A stretch of DNA of 54,714 bases, from positions 1-54,714 of IMG/VR virus record IMGVR_UViG_3300030329_002091; one strand, written 5' to 3'. The notes under the pieces were generated by a model that saw only the letters and a list, made by a program, of their open reading frames with translations, made no database searches and was not told where the DNA came from. This DNA is from a virus. The translations under genes were made by a program, and so were the position numbers. Of this stretch, positions 1-6,953 are shown in pieces (positions within the stretch are counted from its first letter, which is position 1; each line of letters begins with the position of its first letter).

Positions 1-60
1 ATTTACTCATAATTTTAATTTATTTATTTAAGTTTAACATTTATTTTATTCTCATATTTA

Positions 61-297
61 TTATCCAATTCGTCTCGTATTTACATTGTAAAAGTATGTC
101 ATTTGTTTAGTTATAAATTTACATTGACTAGCACTGTCCGACTCGTCTGTGTGACTAACTGTCATTGACATTATGTCATTGTCATATTGTCATGACTTAT
201 TGTCATTGTAATTGTATTAAAGAACTGTAGAAAAAACGTGAAACATTCAAACGTCTTTCATATATATTATCCATTTGAATTCGTATTTACATAGTAT
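61..297. repeat. Imperfect direct repeat pair, ~30 bp, 206 bp apart
   Basis: The copies begin at 61 and 267. Both start with TTATCCA and, after the same spacing, carry CGTATTTACAT (76-86 and 282-292); the nine bases between are only partly conserved. Equal spacing of two conserved blocks suggests a protein-binding or promoter-like element present twice. What binds it is not visible. Confidence 0.5.
157..209. repeat. TGTCAT word cluster
   Basis: Five TGTCAT words, three extended to TGTCATT, occur within about 50 bp, and a further copy lies near 97. Spacing is irregular, so this is not a CRISPR-type array. It could be a cluster of operator or initiator-binding sites, or simple low-complexity sequence. 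Confidence 0.4.
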
Positions 298-314
298 TTT
301 GAGATAAAAACGAA

Positions 315-404
315 ATGAAAAACGAAAAGATGATGGGGAGGCCCGATTTAGAATTCAGTTTTAATGGGGAAGAGGGGGGCCCGGGGGGTGGGGGTAACAC
401 TTAA
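315..404 (+). CDS. Possible 29-aa Gly-rich peptide
   Basis: ATG at 315 opens a 29-codon frame ending in TAA at 402-404. The peptide starts MKNEKMMGRPDLEF and ends in a run rich in Gly with Glu and Pro. The G-rich island lies in this frame as Gly codons. The ATG is preceded by an A-rich tract, as for other starts here. Its shortness and composition make chance possible. If real, its Gly-rich end recalls the tail of the protein at 1767-2090. Confidence 0.25.
   Translation: MKNEKMMGRPDLEFSFNGEEGGPGGGGNT
366..394 (+). other. Potential G-quadruplex
   Basis: Four G runs of 4, 6, 6 and 5 bases are separated by short loops of four, three and one bases. This meets the canonical G-quadruplex pattern on the + strand and stands out sharply against the AT-rich surroundings. 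A further GGGGAGG lies at 335-341. Folding and role are inference; part of the run may also be coding (315-404). Confidence 0.5.
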
Positions 405-429
405 CCCCAATATTTATAATATTTTTTTT
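391..429 (+). terminator. Hairpin(s) with T tract, possible terminator or attenuator
   Basis: GGGGT (391-395) can pair with ACCCC (404-408). Directly after it, AATATT (409-414) can pair with AATATT (418-423), followed by six further T residues. The first stem overlaps the end of the G run and the stop codon of the possible 29-aa ORF. It could end a short upstream transcript or attenuate transcription into 534. Confidence 0.3.
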
Positions 430-533
430 GTGACATAAGCCTATTAATAAGGATAGAGTAACTAGCTAGTGTCACACTTTACTTAAATAATTATTTTTCC
501 ATGTAATTATTAGTATAACTAATAAACGAAATT

Positions 534-1175
534 ATGGCATTCAAAATGAAGGGATCGTACCATTACGGAAAGAACCCACTTAAACAAGAAGGGACTAAAG
601 AACAACAAAAAGGAGAAGAAGGTCCAATAGAGACTTACGCAGAGAAAATGAAAAAACGTGATTGGGAGGCTGGTAGCACGTTGGAAGAAGGAGATTACGC
701 TACGTATGGACAACAAGCTTATGATAAGAAAGGTAATAAAATTGACTTTGAAGATTTTGAAAGTACTGGTACTGTAAAAATCGATGATAAAGGTAGACCA
801 TACACTTATCATGGAACAGAAAAAATATACTTATCTTCTGCGGATGAAGAAGGACGTCCTCAATCTCCAACCAAACAAACGAAAAGTGGTAAAGGTAATA
901 TATTCACTAAGAAAGGTAGAATTCAGAGACTAGTAAACAAACATTATGAAACTCCCAAAGGTACAAAAAAGAGACAAAAACTTGCAAAAAAATTAGGAAA
1001 ACAGGGTGTTTTCGGCTATGGAGACGTAATGGAACATGGATTTTATCATGGTGGTGAACACAAAGACAGAGGGTATTACAAAGACACTGGCGTCAAGAAA
1101 TTTGTTCCTAATTTAAAATCCTACGATGCTAATCTTTTAGATGAAATAACTCCAAGAAAAAAATCTAAAAAATAA
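534..1175 (+). CDS. Basic 'MAFKMKG' tag protein with PxKQ motifs (213 aa)
   Basis: Function not recognised. The protein opens with MAFKMKGSYHYGKNPLKQ, nearly the same start as the gene at 1767 (MAFKMKGSHHYGKNPLKH). It is rich in Lys and charged residues with no membrane segment or signal peptide. A PxKQ motif in the tag (PLKQ) is followed by a second (PTKQ) at residues 112-115. That second motif opens a 25-codon block (residues 112-136) repeated almost intact in the 567-aa protein at 8279. The nucleotide differences between copies are mostly synonymous, so the peptide is under selection. It is the first of a run of similar genes with tiny gaps. A packaged virion or DNA-associated protein is a guess only. 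Confidence 0.8.
   Translation: MAFKMKGSYHYGKNPLKQEGTKEQQKGEEGPIETYAEKMKKRDWEAGSTLEEGDYATYGQQAYDKKGNKIDFEDFESTGTVKIDDKGRPYTYHGTEKIYLSSADEEGRPQSPTKQTKSGKGNIFTKKGRIQRLVNKHYETPKGTKKRQKLAKKLGKQGVFGYGDVMEHGFYHGGEHKDRGYYKDTGVKKFVPNLKSYDANLLDEITPRKKSKK
867..941 (+). repeat. 25-codon cassette shared with 9725-9799 (copy 1)
   Basis: Residues 112-136 of the 534 gene: PTKQTKSGKGNIFTKKGR followed by a short basic tail ending LVNKH. The other copy lies at residues 483-507 of the 8279 gene. Most codon differences are synonymous. Confidence 0.85.
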
Positions 1176-1181
1176 AACAGT

Positions 1182-1442
1182 ATGATATATCAAAAATTAC
1201 CGGGTATATATAGAGTAGAATCTCCAGTTAAACAAGAAGATAAAAAAACAAAGAGATTAGAAAAGAAATTAGATAAATTATCTAAAAAAGCATACAAGAG
1301 CCAACGTAAAGGATTTAAAATGTCCGGTATGAATAACTATATGGAATACATGGCAAAAGGAGAGCATTCTAGAAGAACAAAAAAACTACATAAAAAGTTT
1401 GATAAAATAGAAGAGAAATTACACGAACATTTAGACAAATAA
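1182..1442 (+). CDS. Small Lys-rich coiled-coil protein with SPVKQ (86 aa)
   Basis: Function unknown. After MIYQKLPGIYRVE comes the SPVKQ motif shared by the neighbouring proteins, then a very Lys/Glu-rich segment with heptad-like Leu spacing (around residues 24-38 and 65-85), suggesting helical coiled coil. It lacks the MAFKMKG tag but keeps the PxKQ element, so the two signals can be separated. It lies 6 bp after the 534 gene and 1 bp before the 1444 gene, indicating co-transcription. Confidence 0.7.
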   Translation: MIYQKLPGIYRVESPVKQEDKKTKRLEKKLDKLSKKAYKSQRKGFKMSGMNNYMEYMAKGEHSRRTKKLHKKFDKIEEKLHEHLDK

Positions 1443-1443
1443 T

Positions 1444-1749
1444 ATGGCGTATAAAATGAAAGGTCCAGCTTTTTTTAAATCAGCTTTAAAGCATAGCAAA
1501 GACGTAAAGCATAATAAACAATTTGGTCCAGGTCATGATTGGACAGCTGTTTCAACTGGATCGGAACCAAAAACTATACACGAGGCTCCTGGTCCAGAGA
1601 GTTCTCCAACAAAGTTTTTAGAAGCTTCTGATCAAGAAAGTTTCTTAGAAGGTGGAGATTGGGACTCTTTTAAGTACCCGTTAAAAAAGAAAAAGTTAAA
1701 ACAAAACGTGCCTGATGAAACACTGAAAGCACAAGTTAGGTCAATATAA
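1444..1749 (+). CDS. Tag-family protein MAYKMKG (101 aa)
   Basis: Function unknown. It begins MAYKMKGPAFFKSALKH, a variant of the family tag that resembles the starts at 2092 (PPLFFKTSIKG) and 7136 (PTFFGSALKQ). A later SPTKF matches the PxK element with Q replaced by F. The middle is acidic and the C-terminus is Lys-rich. There is no signal peptide or membrane helix. It starts 1 bp after the stop of the preceding gene. Confidence 0.7.
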   Translation: MAYKMKGPAFFKSALKHSKDVKHNKQFGPGHDWTAVSTGSEPKTIHEAPGPESSPTKFLEASDQESFLEGGDWDSFKYPLKKKKLKQNVPDETLKAQVRSI

Positions 1750-1766
1750 ATAAAACTATAGATAAT

Positions 1767-2090
1767 ATGGCATTTAAGATGAAAGGATCTCACCACTATG
1801 GGAAGAATCCATTAAAACATGTAGGTAGAGGCGCTCCATGGTGGGGATTAAATAAAGGAAATGAAGATCCAATATTCCATCCACATCCTCACGGATCTGA
1901 GGGACATATAGTAAGAGGCGCAAAAGCTATTGGTAAAGCTGGTAAAGCTGTTGGTAAGGCTGGAAAGTGGGTTGGTAGAGGAGTTGAGAAAGCCTGGAGA
2001 AATAGACCTAAAATGAAAATTCGCCTTAAAGGCGGTGGACGAGGAGGATACGAAATGGGTCCTGGCGGAAGAGGAGGTTGGAGAGGATAG
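1767..2090 (+). CDS. Tag-family protein with amphipathic basic segment and Gly-rich tail (107 aa)
   Basis: It opens with MAFKMKGSHHYGKNPLKH; compared with the 534 gene, the first 18 codons differ mostly at synonymous positions. Residues 50-80 form a Lys/Gly/Ala repeat (KAIGKAGKAVGKAGKWVG), predicted amphipathic and strongly cationic, of a type seen in membrane-active or nucleic-acid-binding peptides. Residues 88-107 are Gly/Arg-rich. No signal peptide is present. A role in the virion, in DNA condensation or in membrane disruption are all possible; none is shown. Confidence 0.7.
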   Translation: MAFKMKGSHHYGKNPLKHVGRGAPWWGLNKGNEDPIFHPHPHGSEGHIVRGAKAIGKAGKAVGKAGKWVGRGVEKAWRNRPKMKIRLKGGGRGGYEMGPGGRGGWRG

Positions 2091-2091
2091 T

Positions 2092-2832
2092 ATGGCTTAT
2101 AAACAAAAACCACCATTATTTTTTAAGACTAGTATAAAAGGCTATAGAAAAGACTCGCCAGATAAAAATGAACCTCAACTCAAAATACCTAGTAATAAAA
2201 TTACAATGAAAGGAGTTGATCATAAAGTACATGGCAAAGACAATCTTGGCAACGAAAAAATAATGAAACCAGGTAAAAATTATGAGTTTCCAGGTGACTA
2301 TGTAATAGAAACTCCGTTAGCACAACATCAAACAGCTGATTTAATAGGATCCGAAGGTGGTGGAGGAACAAAAGATAAAACACAATCTCAACTACTATTA
2401 GATAGACAAAAAGAAAAACTAAATAAAACAGGTACATGGAGTGATACTCCTATACAATCACCTACGTTACAAGTTGATTGCGATGAAAGATTTAAAGGTA
2501 GTTGTAAACCAACTAGAAAACAAAAAAGAAAAAGTAATAAACTAAGGCGTAAGAAAAAAGGCACAAATTTCAGATCTCGAGTAAATAAAGTAACTGACTT
2601 TATAGGATTGACAGATCACGAGGATGATGGAACTATAATCAGTAGAGCAGTAGATAAAAGAAAAGATAAACGTACAAGAATTCCAGACGGATATAGAGCT
2701 AACCCAAATTGGCATCCTAATTGTGGTTGCGTAAAATTTCTGCCAATAAAAGGGCCGGATATAGTTAATCCTCGAGAACTTAACGATCGGTGGGAAAGCA
2801 GGAAAAAATGGGTAAAAAAATGGAGAGAATAA
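2092..2832 (+). CDS. Tag-family protein MAYKQKP, Lys/Arg-rich (246 aa)
   Basis: Start chosen at ATG 2092, two bases after the upstream stop: it gives MAYKQKPPLFFKTSIKG, matching the family, whereas an in-frame GTG at 2035 would overlap the previous gene. The protein has a SPDK element near residue 23, a strongly basic Lys/Arg stretch around residues 140-170 and a C-terminal segment with Cys residues (NPNWHPNCGCVKF). The basic middle suggests nucleic-acid contact. Function unknown. Confidence 0.7.
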   Translation: MAYKQKPPLFFKTSIKGYRKDSPDKNEPQLKIPSNKITMKGVDHKVHGKDNLGNEKIMKPGKNYEFPGDYVIETPLAQHQTADLIGSEGGGGTKDKTQSQLLLDRQKEKLNKTGTWSDTPIQSPTLQVDCDERFKGSCKPTRKQKRKSNKLRRKKKGTNFRSRVNKVTDFIGLTDHEDDGTIISRAVDKRKDKRTRIPDGYRANPNWHPNCGCVKFLPIKGPDIVNPRELNDRWESRKKWVKKWRE

Positions 2833-2862
2833 TTAATTAATTAATAAATAAAAACAAAAAAA

Positions 2863-3465
2863 ATGGCATTTAAAATGAAAGGAAGTCCTATGAAGAGAAA
2901 CTTCGGAATAGGAGCTTCACCAGTAAAACAAAAAACATGGCCTGGTAAACCGGACCCTACTAAGGAAACACCAGAGCAAGCAGCAAAAAGAAAAGAGACT
3001 TTTAAGAAAGCTTTTGAGAAATCTAAAAAGAAAGGAGGAAAGAAAGATTTTAAAGATATGAAACCAGGTGATCTTGGAATATGGGGAGATAAAATACCTC
3101 CATTAAAACAAAGAACAACAACCACTTATACTGATGAAGATTTAGAAGGTGGCGAGAAAAAAGTTACAACCGTAAAAGGTAGAGAAAACAAAAAAGGACA
3201 ATCTCAAAGTGATGTTATGAATATGAGATGGAAAAAGTATCAAGACGCGTGGAAAGATTTAAATGCTCTTGGTGAAAAAATTACAAAATATGGAAAAGAT
3301 AAGTGGCGAATGTTATCTGACAAAAAACAAAAGGAAATAATAGCTGATTTAGAAAGAAGAGAACAATCGGTTAAAGACATGAGAAAAGATTTTGTTCACT
3401 CTGCTGACTCTATTGGTACAAGAAACATAATGATGGATAAAGCGGCTGATTCAGACTGGGATTAA
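2863..3465 (+). CDS. Tag-family protein MAFKMKG with two PxKQ motifs (200 aa)
   Basis: It begins MAFKMKGSPMKRNFGIG and has SPVKQ (Pro at residue 20) and PPLKQ (Pro at residue 80). Between the motifs lies a Lys-rich region (about residues 38-70). After residue 110 the protein looks helical and charged. Function not recognised. The ATG follows a long A-rich leader, the usual start context in this genome. It closes the first cluster of family genes, before a small unrelated gene and groEL. Confidence 0.75.
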   Translation: MAFKMKGSPMKRNFGIGASPVKQKTWPGKPDPTKETPEQAAKRKETFKKAFEKSKKKGGKKDFKDMKPGDLGIWGDKIPPLKQRTTTTYTDEDLEGGEKKVTTVKGRENKKGQSQSDVMNMRWKKYQDAWKDLNALGEKITKYGKDKWRMLSDKKQKEIIADLERREQSVKDMRKDFVHSADSIGTRNIMMDKAADSDWD

Positions 3466-3503
3466 ACAATAAAAAACCAAATATTAACCTAAAATAAAAC
3501 CAA

Positions 3504-3797
3504 ATGACTTATTTGTATTACAAGTCCAGTACATATAATACTGGCAACCAAAAACCGAATGAAAAAACTATTAACCAATGGAAGCATCTTTCAGAAAAGA
3601 AAAACTGGAGGATTACTCAACTACCTAATGGTTTCTACCAAACAGAATGCTCAAATCCTGAAAACGAGGAATGGCACGCTGTTACAAGAAGAGAAACAAT
3701 AGAAGGTGCAGAAGCAGCAATAAATGGAAGCATCGACCATTTCTCTAAAAAGTTAGAAGCTATAAAAGGACCAAAAGTAGTTAAAACATTTAAGTAA
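3504..3797 (+). CDS. Conserved-looking hypothetical protein (97 aa)
   Basis: Small soluble protein beginning MTYLYYKSSTYNTGNQ, without the family tag. The middle segment (WRITQLPNGFYQTE) looks like beta strands and the C-terminal part like a helix. Its leader contains ATTAACCTAA, also found before the gene at 6123. It lies just upstream of groEL in the same direction. No function assigned. Confidence 0.65.
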   Translation: MTYLYYKSSTYNTGNQKPNEKTINQWKHLSEKKNWRITQLPNGFYQTECSNPENEEWHAVTRRETIEGAEAAINGSIDHFSKKLEAIKGPKVVKTFK

Positions 3798-3817
3798 TAA
3801 CAATTTAATTTAATTTA

Positions 3818-5383
3818 ATGGAATATAATCAACCTAGCGAAATCGTCAAGGATTTAAACTTTGGTGATAACGCAAAACAACGAATAATAAAAGGCGTAGA
3901 GAAACTAGCTAATGCTGTTTCGTCTACCTTAGGAGCTTCTGGTAAATGTGTAATTTACGAAGATGCTTTAGGTAAACCGGTTATCACAAAAGACGGAGTA
4001 ACAGTAGCAGAATCTGTTGTCTTATACGATCCGGTTGAAAACATGGGTGCTACTTTAATTAAAGAAGCAGCTAGAAATACAGTGAAAGAAGCAGGTGATG
4101 GTACCACAACGGCTACCGTCCTTGCTGAAGCACTTATTAAAGAAGTTAATAGACAAGAAAAAGAAGGATCTATTAGAGAAGTAAAGAAAGGAATAAATTC
4201 TGGCCTTAAAAAAGTAAATACATATTTAGACTCTATAAAAATAAACATAGAAGGAGACATGTTAAACAACGTATCTTCTATTAGTTGTAATAATGATGTA
4301 GAGTTAGGAACTATAATCGCTAATGCTTACAATAAAGTTGGGAAAGATGGCGTTGTTTTAATGGAAGAATCAGAAACAAACGAAACTTATATAGATGTGG
4401 TTGATGGCGTACAGATTGAATGTGGTCTTACTTCTCCACATTTTATAACTGATAATGAGAAACAAAGATGTATATTAGAGAATTCGCTTGTTTTAATAGT
4501 AGCTTCTGAAATACCTAATGTTAGAAAAATACAAAATATATTAGAATTTGCAATAAAAAATAACCGATCTTTACTAATAGTTGCTCAAGTTAGTCAACAA
4601 GTAAAATCGGCACTTTTAATGAACAAAGTTAAAGGGAATATCAAGGTCAACATAGTTGACTTGCCGGGTTTTGGACCAACAAAACAAGATACTATTAAAG
4701 ATTTAGCAATTTTAACTGGCGCTGAAGTAATAAATGAAGAATTAGGTGATGATTTAGACGGAATATCACTAAACGTACTTGGGGAAATTGAAAAATCAGT
4801 TACAGACAGTAAAAACACTGTAATTGCTTTAGAAAAAACTGTCGAAGACGTAAAAGAACGTATAAAAGAAGTACAAAAACTACACAAAAAAGAGAAAAAC
4901 CCATTTCTAAAAAAGAAAATAGAACAAAGAATAGCTATGTTATCTGGTTCTGTTGGAATTATACGTGTAGGAGCTGATTCTAAGGTAGAATTAAAAGAAA
5001 AGAAAGATAGAGTTGAGGATGCTATATACGCTACAAAAGCGGCCCTGAAAGAAGGTATCGTCCCAGGTGGTGGTATTGCGCTACTCAATGCGTCTCAAGT
5101 TATAGATAGTGAAAATGTTGGAGAAAAAATACTTTTAAAAGCTATAAAATCACCTTTTGAAACAATAATTGACAATGCTGGCTTTACACAAGTAGCGCCT
5201 AGACCAGAAAAAGGATTAGGAATTGACGTTGTAACTGGGGAAAGTGTAAATATGATAGAAAAAGGGATTATTGATCCTGTATTAGTAACAAAAACCGCCT
5301 TAAAAAATGCCGTAAGTGTGGTTTCAACTATAATTTCTGCTGATTGTGTAATTTCAAATAGAAGAATCAATGAAAGCAGTTAA
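3818..5383 (+). CDS. groEL: Phage-encoded chaperonin GroEL (Hsp60)
   Basis: ATP-driven chaperonin ring subunit, 521 aa against about 545 in bacteria. Visible signatures: the nucleotide-binding GDGTTTATV (Asp at residue 94), IVPGGGIAL near residue 416, and RVEDAIYATKAAL containing the Asp (401) equivalent to the ATP-hydrolysis Asp of E. coli GroEL. The apical region is present. The C-terminus lacks the GGM-rich tail and ends in a short polar segment. Gene order is groEL then groES with a 14-bp overlap, the reverse of the usual bacterial groES-groEL order. Probable role: folding of capsid or giant virion proteins in the host cytoplasm. Identification is confident; substrates are inferred. Confidence 0.96.
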   Translation: MEYNQPSEIVKDLNFGDNAKQRIIKGVEKLANAVSSTLGASGKCVIYEDALGKPVITKDGVTVAESVVLYDPVENMGATLIKEAARNTVKEAGDGTTTATVLAEALIKEVNRQEKEGSIREVKKGINSGLKKVNTYLDSIKINIEGDMLNNVSSISCNNDVELGTIIANAYNKVGKDGVVLMEESETNETYIDVVDGVQIECGLTSPHFITDNEKQRCILENSLVLIVASEIPNVRKIQNILEFAIKNNRSLLIVAQVSQQVKSALLMNKVKGNIKVNIVDLPGFGPTKQDTIKDLAILTGAEVINEELGDDLDGISLNVLGEIEKSVTDSKNTVIALEKTVEDVKERIKEVQKLHKKEKNPFLKKKIEQRIAMLSGSVGIIRVGADSKVELKEKKDRVEDAIYATKAALKEGIVPGGGIALLNASQVIDSENVGEKILLKAIKSPFETIIDNAGFTQVAPRPEKGLGIDVVTGESVNMIEKGIIDPVLVTKTALKNAVSVVSTIISADCVISNRRINESS

Positions 5384-5627
5384 TTACTATCTTATAATAG
5401 AAAAAGTTAAAGAAGGACCTAAAAAAGTAGGTGGATTAATTTTAACAGATGAAATCAACGAAGATAATAGATATACAAAAGCTAAAGTTATATCTATTGG
5501 TAGTAATGTCGAGGGGATAAAGCAAGACGATATTATCTACTACGATAAACACGCTGAACACGGGATTCAGCATAAAGATAAATTTTACCATGTTATAAAG
5601 CAAGCAGACGTGGTTTTAATAGATTAA
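5370..5627 (+). CDS. groES: Co-chaperonin GroES
   Basis: 85-aa single-domain Cpn10, slightly shorter than bacterial GroES (about 95). The mobile-loop motif GGLIL is at residues 21-25, followed by the core strands KAKVISIGSNV and a conserved end FYHVIKQADVVLI. It would cap the GroEL ring. It overlaps the end of groEL by 14 bp in another frame, so expression is probably coupled. The segment after the core (YYDKHAEHGIQHKDK) is His-rich for this family. Confidence 0.9.
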   Translation: MKAVNYYLIIEKVKEGPKKVGGLILTDEINEDNRYTKAKVISIGSNVEGIKQDDIIYYDKHAEHGIQHKDKFYHVIKQADVVLID

Positions 5628-5628
5628 A

Positions 5629-6048
5629 ATGGAAAGATATATAGTTTTTTACGCTAGCGCGGTAGATTCATCTTCTTTAACCGCTCATGATTCTGGAACA
5701 GATGTAGATTTAGGATGCTTTAAAGTATCTAATATCACAGCTATTATGGGCGAAGAAGATATGGTTTATATATATTTCAAAAACTCCGGTAGATTTGAAG
5801 AAGGAGCTCATCCATTTGTTGGTGGATCCGCTGCTGAGATAATGGAACAATCATTCGTTAGATTAACGGTTGCCGAAGGAAAAGAAATAGACGTTGTTAA
5901 TGACTTAGCGACGCTTTTCGGAGATACTAAACATAAACATGGAGGTAAAATATTATTTGATGCTGTAAACAACACTTGGCCAATAAGTAATGTAACAGCT
6001 ATTCAAATTAGAAGACACTTAACGACGCACACAATAGCGTCTGATTAG
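5629..6048 (+). CDS. Small virion-like protein, related to 6123 product (139 aa)
   Basis: Starts one base after groES. MERYIVFYAS at the start parallels MEKYLYFRGT of the 6123 protein; both continue with a beta-rich segment, a 'V..I..I' stretch and an acidic patch before a strand ending in Phe. No signal peptide or membrane helix. Size and composition fit a capsid decoration or accessory virion protein, but this is inference. Position next to groEL/groES hints at chaperonin-assisted folding. Confidence 0.6.
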   Translation: MERYIVFYASAVDSSSLTAHDSGTDVDLGCFKVSNITAIMGEEDMVYIYFKNSGRFEEGAHPFVGGSAAEIMEQSFVRLTVAEGKEIDVVNDLATLFGDTKHKHGGKILFDAVNNTWPISNVTAIQIRRHLTTHTIASD

Positions 6049-6122
6049 ACCCAAACCAAAAACCCAAACCTTAAAACGCAAAACGACAATTAACCTAATT
6101 ATTAACAAAAAAATTTAAAACA
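6049..6122 (+). other. C/A-rich leader before 6123
   Basis: The 74-bp gap begins with an ACCCAAACC-type C/A-rich stretch (about 6048-6069), lacking T and G, followed by A-rich sequence leading to the ATG. It also contains ATTAACCTAA, shared with the leader of the gene at 3504. It may be a 5' leader of a strongly translated gene; no hairpin or promoter is convincing. Confidence 0.3.
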
Positions 6123-6506
6123 ATGGAAAAATACTTGTATTTTAGAGGAACTGCTGGTGTTGCAGGTGATCAAGATGAAACTTCTGGATCTGTAATGTGG
6201 CCAGTTTCAGCTATCCGTGGAATATCCGCTGGTGATGCTCAAGCTTCAGGATCTATAACTGATGATGACGATAGATTTACAATCTTCTTCAACACTATGG
6301 TAAATGATACTGATGCTGTTGATCATGTTGTTCTAGATGTGACTTCTGGTAACTTTGACTTTAAAACTCTTTTCGAAGAGATATTAATGCACATCAATGG
6401 TGGTCCTAATGCTACTGGTATGATAACAGTTTACGATGGCGTTACTTCAACTGGTCTTACTGGTATCACTGGAATACATCAAGTAACAAAAGCTGATGTT
6501 GACTAA
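6123..6506 (+). CDS. Small virion-like protein, related to 5629 product (127 aa)
   Basis: MEKYLYFRGT start, acidic (pieces such as ITDDDDRFTIFF), beta-rich and soluble. It resembles the 5629 product in start, length and strand pattern, so the two are probably diverged duplicates. A long leader without gene overlap suggests separate or stronger expression than its neighbours. Candidate capsid decoration or cement protein; not proven. Confidence 0.6.
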   Translation: MEKYLYFRGTAGVAGDQDETSGSVMWPVSAIRGISAGDAQASGSITDDDDRFTIFFNTMVNDTDAVDHVVLDVTSGNFDFKTLFEEILMHINGGPNATGMITVYDGVTSTGLTGITGIHQVTKADVD

Positions 6507-6512
6507 TCTTGA

Positions 6513-6953
6513 ATGAGATTAACCGCGCAAGATCTGCGTGAAATGAATATCCTTAAGTATTACAGGCTCACACGAAAGTGGGCTTGTAAGACTTACGGGT
6601 TAACAGATGCAGATTTAGAATTATTAATTTATTTAGATTGTAAAGAAAGATTTACACGACAAGAGTTTATAGATGGTGTTTATACCATGAGTTGGGATAA
6701 AAACCGTTGGGAAAGACTAAGAAGAAAAGGCTGGATAGAAGTTTGGAGGCATAGAAATCGCACTACAATAAAATACTCTGTGTTTAAAACGTCGTTTCAG
6801 TGTTCTCAGTTAATAAGTAGAATATATAGGATACTTTTAGGTGAAGAAGATTTGCCCACATCAGAAAGAAGTATTTTTTTTAATAATAAATCATATACAG
6901 ATAAAGTTTATAATAAAGCTATAGATGATATGATAAAAGACAAAACAAGATGA
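6513..6953 (+). CDS. Winged-helix DNA-binding protein (MarR-like), candidate regulator
   Basis: 146 aa. The central pattern 'YGLTDADLELLIYLDCKER' followed by FTRQEFIDG, a recognition-helix-like WDKNRWERLRRKGWI and a basic beta-hairpin wing (RHRNRTTIKYSV) reads as a winged helix-turn-helix. No membrane part. It could control the structural operon or act as a virion-associated DNA-binding protein. Its stop overlaps the next start as ATGA. The only clear transcription-factor-like protein in the window. Confidence 0.65.
   Translation: MRLTAQDLREMNILKYYRLTRKWACKTYGLTDADLELLIYLDCKERFTRQEFIDGVYTMSWDKNRWERLRRKGWIEVWRHRNRTTIKYSVFKTSFQCSQLISRIYRILLGEEDLPTSERSIFFNNKSYTDKVYNKAIDDMIKDKTR

Larger units (their letters stand above)
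1..533. other. Leader region without a large gene
   Basis: No open frame of substantial size is visible on either strand. The stretch is strongly AT-rich except for a G-rich island at about 335-394. It holds an imperfect ~30-bp direct repeat (from 61 and from 267), a cluster of TGTCAT words (about 159-206), a possible 29-codon ORF (315-404), a G-quadruplex-like run, and a hairpin followed by a T tract before the first clear gene at 534. It sits upstream of a ~52-kb block of co-directional genes, so it is a reasonable place for promoters or other control sites. I could not identify a convincing Bacteroidota promoter (TTTG with TAnnTTTG). Confidence 0.6.

Noticed and set aside
157-209. TGTCAT repeats as a CRISPR array
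   Set aside because: Words are only 6-7 bp, irregularly spaced and lack unique spacers of constant length.
4594-5088. Long minus-strand open frame (164 aa) inside groEL
   Set aside because: It lies wholly inside a confidently identified gene on the opposite strand, is Ser/Phe/Ile-rich as expected from antisense of Lys/Glu-rich coding sequence, and has no family signature.
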